From positions 1 to 8,351 of the forward strand of contig CAIMNF010000330.1 in NCBI GenBank assembly GCA_903842755.1: 8,351 bases of DNA. Reading direction: 5' to 3'. This DNA comes from Oligoflexia bacterium. Its GTDB lineage: Bacteria > Bdellovibrionota > UBA1018 > CAIMNF01. Shown piece after piece: positions 5,930 to 8,351 of this stretch; position 1 is the stretch's first letter; every line of letters begins with the position of its first letter. The notes beneath the pieces were generated by a model. The model saw only the letters and a program-made list of their open reading frames with translations. It did no database searches and was not told where the DNA came from. The position numbers were made by a program, and so were the translations under genes.

Positions 5930-7154
5930 GGGTTTGCTCCTTCCAAATCTTTTCGTCAGAAGCTAAAAAAGACTCCAAATCTGCTAGTTCGGCCTCGGAG
6001 TCATCCACCCATTTTCGAAGCGTTTCACACCCGGTAATGACATCAATTGCAAGGCGCCCCGTCACATACTCGTACGGAAAATCCCGCCATAGGGAGTAAT
6101 CGGGATAAAGCATCCGCGTTGCTTTCAATGCCAGCGCAACCAGCCGATAGGGCTTAAATAAATCGGGATCATACCCTTCAAAGTCCACGTGCCACTGAAC
6201 TCCGCTACACAGCTTTCCGTGATGTTTATAAAAGGTCGGCTCGAAATAAAAAGGCCGCAATAAACATCCTGCCAGCCAGTCCGTTTGAATTCCATTGGAC
6301 CGCGCCGAATGATGTAACCGTTCCATCTCTTTTAAAATCTTTACTCCGTCAATGTCTGGCGCACCGAAGCCTTCAAACGGCCGCGTCGTCCCGCGACCTT
6401 CCGATAACGTCGTCCCCTCAAACATTACTGCACCCGAATAAACTCTCGCCGCTGAAACCGAAGGAATATTGGGCGAGGGGTTCAGCCAAGCCCTCTCTTC
6501 AATGGGCCAACCATAGCCAGGAGCGGAATTGATTCCGTATCCCTTCAAGGGAATCACTTCCAAATCAAGTTCACGTACGAAATTCTTCTTGAATGCACTC
6601 TTCATCCAAATGGCCATTTCGCCTAAGGTCATTCCATGTCGCATTAAAATGGGGCCCGCGCCAACAAAACTTTCGTTTCCAGATTTAAGGATACTTCCTT
6701 CAATCGCACGACCCGCTGGATTTGGGCGATCTAGAATGCAAACGAACTTACCGAGCTTGGCACATTCTTCCATCACATATAAAACAGTCGTAAGGTAGGT
6801 GTAAATTCGACAACCGACATCTTGCAAATCAACCAAAACGCCATCACAGTGGTTCAGCATTTCGGGCAAGGGCCTCCGTGTTTTTCCATAAAGACTAAAT
6901 ACCGGAATTTGATGAATCGGATCGATATAATCTTCCGACTCAATCATATTGTACTGTTTTTCACCCCGCATCCCATGCTGGGGACCAAATGCACAAGTGA
7001 TTTCAAAGCCCGAAATTGCTTTAAGCGCATCCAACGTATGAACCATTTTTCCTGTATAAGATGCGGCGTGCGCCAAAAGCCCCAGCTTTTTATTCCTCAT
7101 TTTTTTTTGCAAATCGACTTCTGTTACGAGACGATCAATTCCTAGCTGAATCAT
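5907..7154 (-). CDS. namZ: NamZ/DUF1343 family protein, putative exo-beta-N-acetylmuramidase (GH171)
   Basis: A 415-residue protein covering the whole DUF1343 family. Blocks in order are GIDRL (5-9), FGPQHGMRGEKQYNMIES (56-73), VFSLYGKTRRPLPEML (85-100), DLQDVGCRIYTY (109-120), LDRPNPAG (141-148), SFVGAGPILMRHGMTLGEMA (162-181), NPSPNIPS (225-232), FEGTTLSEGRGTTRPFEGFGAP (245-266) and a C-terminal region with CSGVQWHV (316-323). Characterised members (Bacillus NamZ, GH171) release MurNAc from the non-reducing end of peptidoglycan fragments. The 'PEHG' form of the first motif has Glu where this protein has Gln (Q59). From memory the Gln form with GEKQ.NMIES recurs in delta-proteobacterial members, so it may mark a subgroup. 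No signal peptide is visible, pointing to a cytoplasmic role such as recycling imported wall sugars. ATG 7154 follows the DOMON-like gene by 7 nt with AGGA about 10 nt upstream, and the 3' end overlaps dacB. Confidence 0.9.
   Translation of the reverse strand: MIQLGIDRLVTEVDLQKKMRNKKLGLLAHAASYTGKMVHTLDALKAISGFEITCAFGPQHGMRGEKQYNMIESEDYIDPIHQIPVFSLYGKTRRPLPEMLNHCDGVLVDLQDVGCRIYTYLTTVLYVMEECAKLGKFVCILDRPNPAGRAIEGSILKSGNESFVGAGPILMRHGMTLGEMAIWMKSAFKKNFVRELDLEVIPLKGYGINSAPGYGWPIEERAWLNPSPNIPSVSAARVYSGAVMFEGTTLSEGRGTTRPFEGFGAPDIDGVKILKEMERLHHSARSNGIQTDWLAGCLLRPFYFEPTFYKHHGKLCSGVQWHVDFEGYDPDLFKPYRLVALALKATRMLYPDYSLWRDFPYEYVTGRLAIDVITGCETLRKWVDDSEAELADLESFLASDEKIWKEQTRVYQIYK
5930..5944 (-). promoter_or_regulatory. 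Strong Shine-Dalgarno sequence for the GTG start of dacB
   Basis: GGAAGGAG (5944-5937 on the minus strand) followed by a 7-nt spacer precedes GTG 5929. It lies within the coding sequence of namZ, whose stop is 23 nt downstream of the dacB start. It decides the start codon of dacB and allows re-initiation by ribosomes finishing namZ. Confidence 0.75.
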
Positions 7155-7161
7155 GAACCCC

Positions 7162-7782
7162 TCATCCTTTTTCAGTTGCTATCGGATAACAAAAACTAGA
7201 TTTTAAGTGAAAATCTGGCTTCACTCCATCGTGTTGAAGTGCCCAATACGTCGTCGCCTCGGTGGTATGCATCACTAAGCTTAAACCAACTTTATCAAAG
7301 TCATGATGATTTTCACCGACGGACTGAAACCCTTGTTGAATCCCAATCAAAGGCAATGCCCACTCGCACTCTAAAAACCGATCCGACTGCGCCCAAACGT
7401 TTTGCTTGGGACACGCCGACTCCAGTAACTTAAAGTCTTGCATTCCGTCTCGGTAGTTTTTAAAAGAATACCAGTTCCAACTTCGATCGGGTGCACCATT
7501 GAACTCTAAATAAGCATTCGATTTACGTGAAGGAATAAAGCATTCAAAGCAAGTTCCTTTCCAAAGTTCATTGCGCCGTTGGCCACCCGTTGGAGTACCC
7601 CCGTCCTCGCGATGTCCTAGAATGATCTTTTTAAAGTCTTGAACAGACTTAGCCTCGATCCTGAAGTTCACCTTGAGTACGCCACTGGTAATTTTTGCGT
7701 GGGCTAATACAGAATAACAATGAGCATGCGCCTCATGCATTAACGGAAATGCAATTAGTTTTTTAAGGTTACGATTCGCCAA
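7162..7782 (-). CDS. DOMON-like domain protein
   Basis: A 206-residue single-domain protein. ELWKGTCFECFI (72-83), YLEFNGAPDRSWNWYSF (91-107), YRDGM (110-114) and YWALQHDGVKPDFHLKSSF (179-197) match the conserved blocks I know from bacterial DOMON-like proteins ('LW..TCFE.F', 'Y.EFN.SP.G.W..Y.F..YR.GM', 'YWAL.H..GKPDFH...SF'). The fold is a beta-sandwich that in other families binds haem or sugars; the ligand of this subgroup is not known to me. No signal peptide or membrane helix is present, so it is probably cytoplasmic. The TTG start at 7782 gives the complete domain, with GGAG 11 nt upstream. The nearest ATG (7740) would cut into the conserved start, KKLIAFPL. It lies 23 nt after the small barrel gene and 7 nt before namZ, suggesting a shared transcript and perhaps a role in binding wall-derived sugars. 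Confidence 0.85.
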   Translation of the reverse strand: MANRNLKKLIAFPLMHEAHAHCYSVLAHAKITSGVLKVNFRIEAKSVQDFKKIILGHREDGGTPTGGQRRNELWKGTCFECFIPSRKSNAYLEFNGAPDRSWNWYSFKNYRDGMQDFKLLESACPKQNVWAQSDRFLECEWALPLIGIQQGFQSVGENHHDFDKVGLSLVMHTTEATTYWALQHDGVKPDFHLKSSFCYPIATEKG

Positions 7783-7805
7783 TGAACTTTCTTCTCCACT
7801 CCACT

Positions 7806-8315
7806 TTAAAAATTAAAAACCACTCCGGCACCAAAAAACTCATGACTCAATTCGACTCTGAAAAGCATAGAAATTTTTGTTTGAAACTCAGCACCCACGC
7901 CAAAGCGCGGAGCAACAGTCAATCCACCTAAAGTTTTCGGAGGATAAAACCCGCCAATCCCGCCCAGACCATAAAAAGTCCAAGATTCATCACGGGTAAA
8001 ATCCCAGCGTACATGAGCCGAATACTGCAACCCCGTTTGCGAGCCAGACCCTTCAGAAAAAAACGTTGGCCCCAGTTCTACTTCCGCCCAAACTCGATCA
8101 TCCAGGTCTTCGACAAACCCGTGCGGCAGCACCAAAAATGCCGCTGTGCCAAGCCAGGTCCAATTCGCGGATGTGCCGTACAAACTGCCTCCGGCCATCG
8201 TTCCCACTTCTAACGGCGTGGTTTGGGTTTTTCCTTTCCAATCCTCGGAATAACAATTCTCAAAGATGGAAAAACTGGCAAATAAAACTGAAATCAATAC
8301 AACTAAATTCTTCAT
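7806..8315 (-). CDS. Small outer-membrane beta-barrel protein of unknown function
   Basis: A 169-residue protein starting at ATG 8315. Residues 1-23 look like a signal peptide (MKNLVVLISVLFASFSIF core, cleavage probably near CYS/ED). No lipobox surrounds C21, so it is not a lipoprotein. The mature part, about 145 residues, is rich in Gly and aromatics with alternating strands (for example VWAEVELGPTFF, QYSAHVRWDF, SWTFYGLGGIGGFY, FRVELSHEF) and ends in GAGVVFNF with a terminal Phe, as expected for an eight-stranded outer-membrane barrel. The length recalls PagL-type lipid A deacylases, but I do not see their His-x-Ser active-site arrangement, so an enzyme call is not justified. It is the first gene seen in the minus-strand unit leading to dacB; only 36 nt of upstream sequence is in the window, too little to judge its promoter. 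Confidence 0.82.
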   Translation of the reverse strand: MKNLVVLISVLFASFSIFENCYSEDWKGKTQTTPLEVGTMAGGSLYGTSANWTWLGTAAFLVLPHGFVEDLDDRVWAEVELGPTFFSEGSGSQTGLQYSAHVRWDFTRDESWTFYGLGGIGGFYPPKTLGGLTVAPRFGVGAEFQTKISMLFRVELSHEFFGAGVVFNF

Positions 8316-8351
8316 ACGCCCAGTGTACCATACCGCCGTAAAATCAAATCA

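Noticed and set aside
6822..7145. Plus-strand open frame of 107 codons opposite namZ
   Set aside because: Fully antisense to highly conserved NamZ blocks; its product shows no domain or signal features.
7806..8315. PagL-type lipid A deacylase
   Set aside because: Length and barrel character fit, but the active-site His-x-Ser pattern near the C-terminus is not seen; SHEFFG is not equivalent.

Overview
The window suggests a member of the Bdellovibrionota (Bdellovibrio-like) or a related delta-proteobacterial lineage. This is inferred from moderate G+C, many exported or outer-membrane proteins of unknown function, an LSm-like segment fused to a beta-barrel, an NamZ-type (DUF1343) protein with the PQHG..GEKQ variant motif, and a PBP4-type peptidase. 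No rRNA or taxonomic marker is present, so the assignment is tentative. I see no mobile element, CRISPR array, tRNA or rRNA.

Layout. 1-189 holds no confident gene: A-rich tracts that read as possible minus-strand terminators, and a weak open frame entering from the left edge on the plus strand. 190-1742 (minus) is a two-gene unit: an exported protein with an HExxH motif, then a membrane-anchored protein of unknown function. 1743-1892 is a divergent promoter region with clustered TGATT inverted repeats. 1893-2663 (plus) is an outer-membrane barrel with an N-terminal LSm-like segment. 2671-3219 (minus) is a histidine-phosphatase-fold protein whose catalytic RHG motif is replaced by IYP. 3304-4515 (plus) is rmuC.

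4526-8315 (minus) holds four closely packed genes: a small outer-membrane barrel, a DOMON-like protein, a NamZ/DUF1343 protein and a PBP4-type D,D-carboxypeptidase/endopeptidase (dacB). Gaps are 23 and 7 nt, followed by a 23-nt overlap, which suggests one transcript. The dacB GTG start has a strong Shine-Dalgarno sequence inside the end of namZ.

The clearest theme is cell-wall metabolism. DacB should cut D-Ala peptide bonds in the periplasm, while the NamZ-like protein, which has no signal peptide, would act on MurNAc-containing material in the cytoplasm. The DOMON-like protein may bind a sugar or cofactor in the same process. The most unusual single protein is the putative pseudo-phosphatase at 2671-3219. 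I found no convincing wholly new multi-gene system; the wall operon and the pseudo-enzyme are the best leads.
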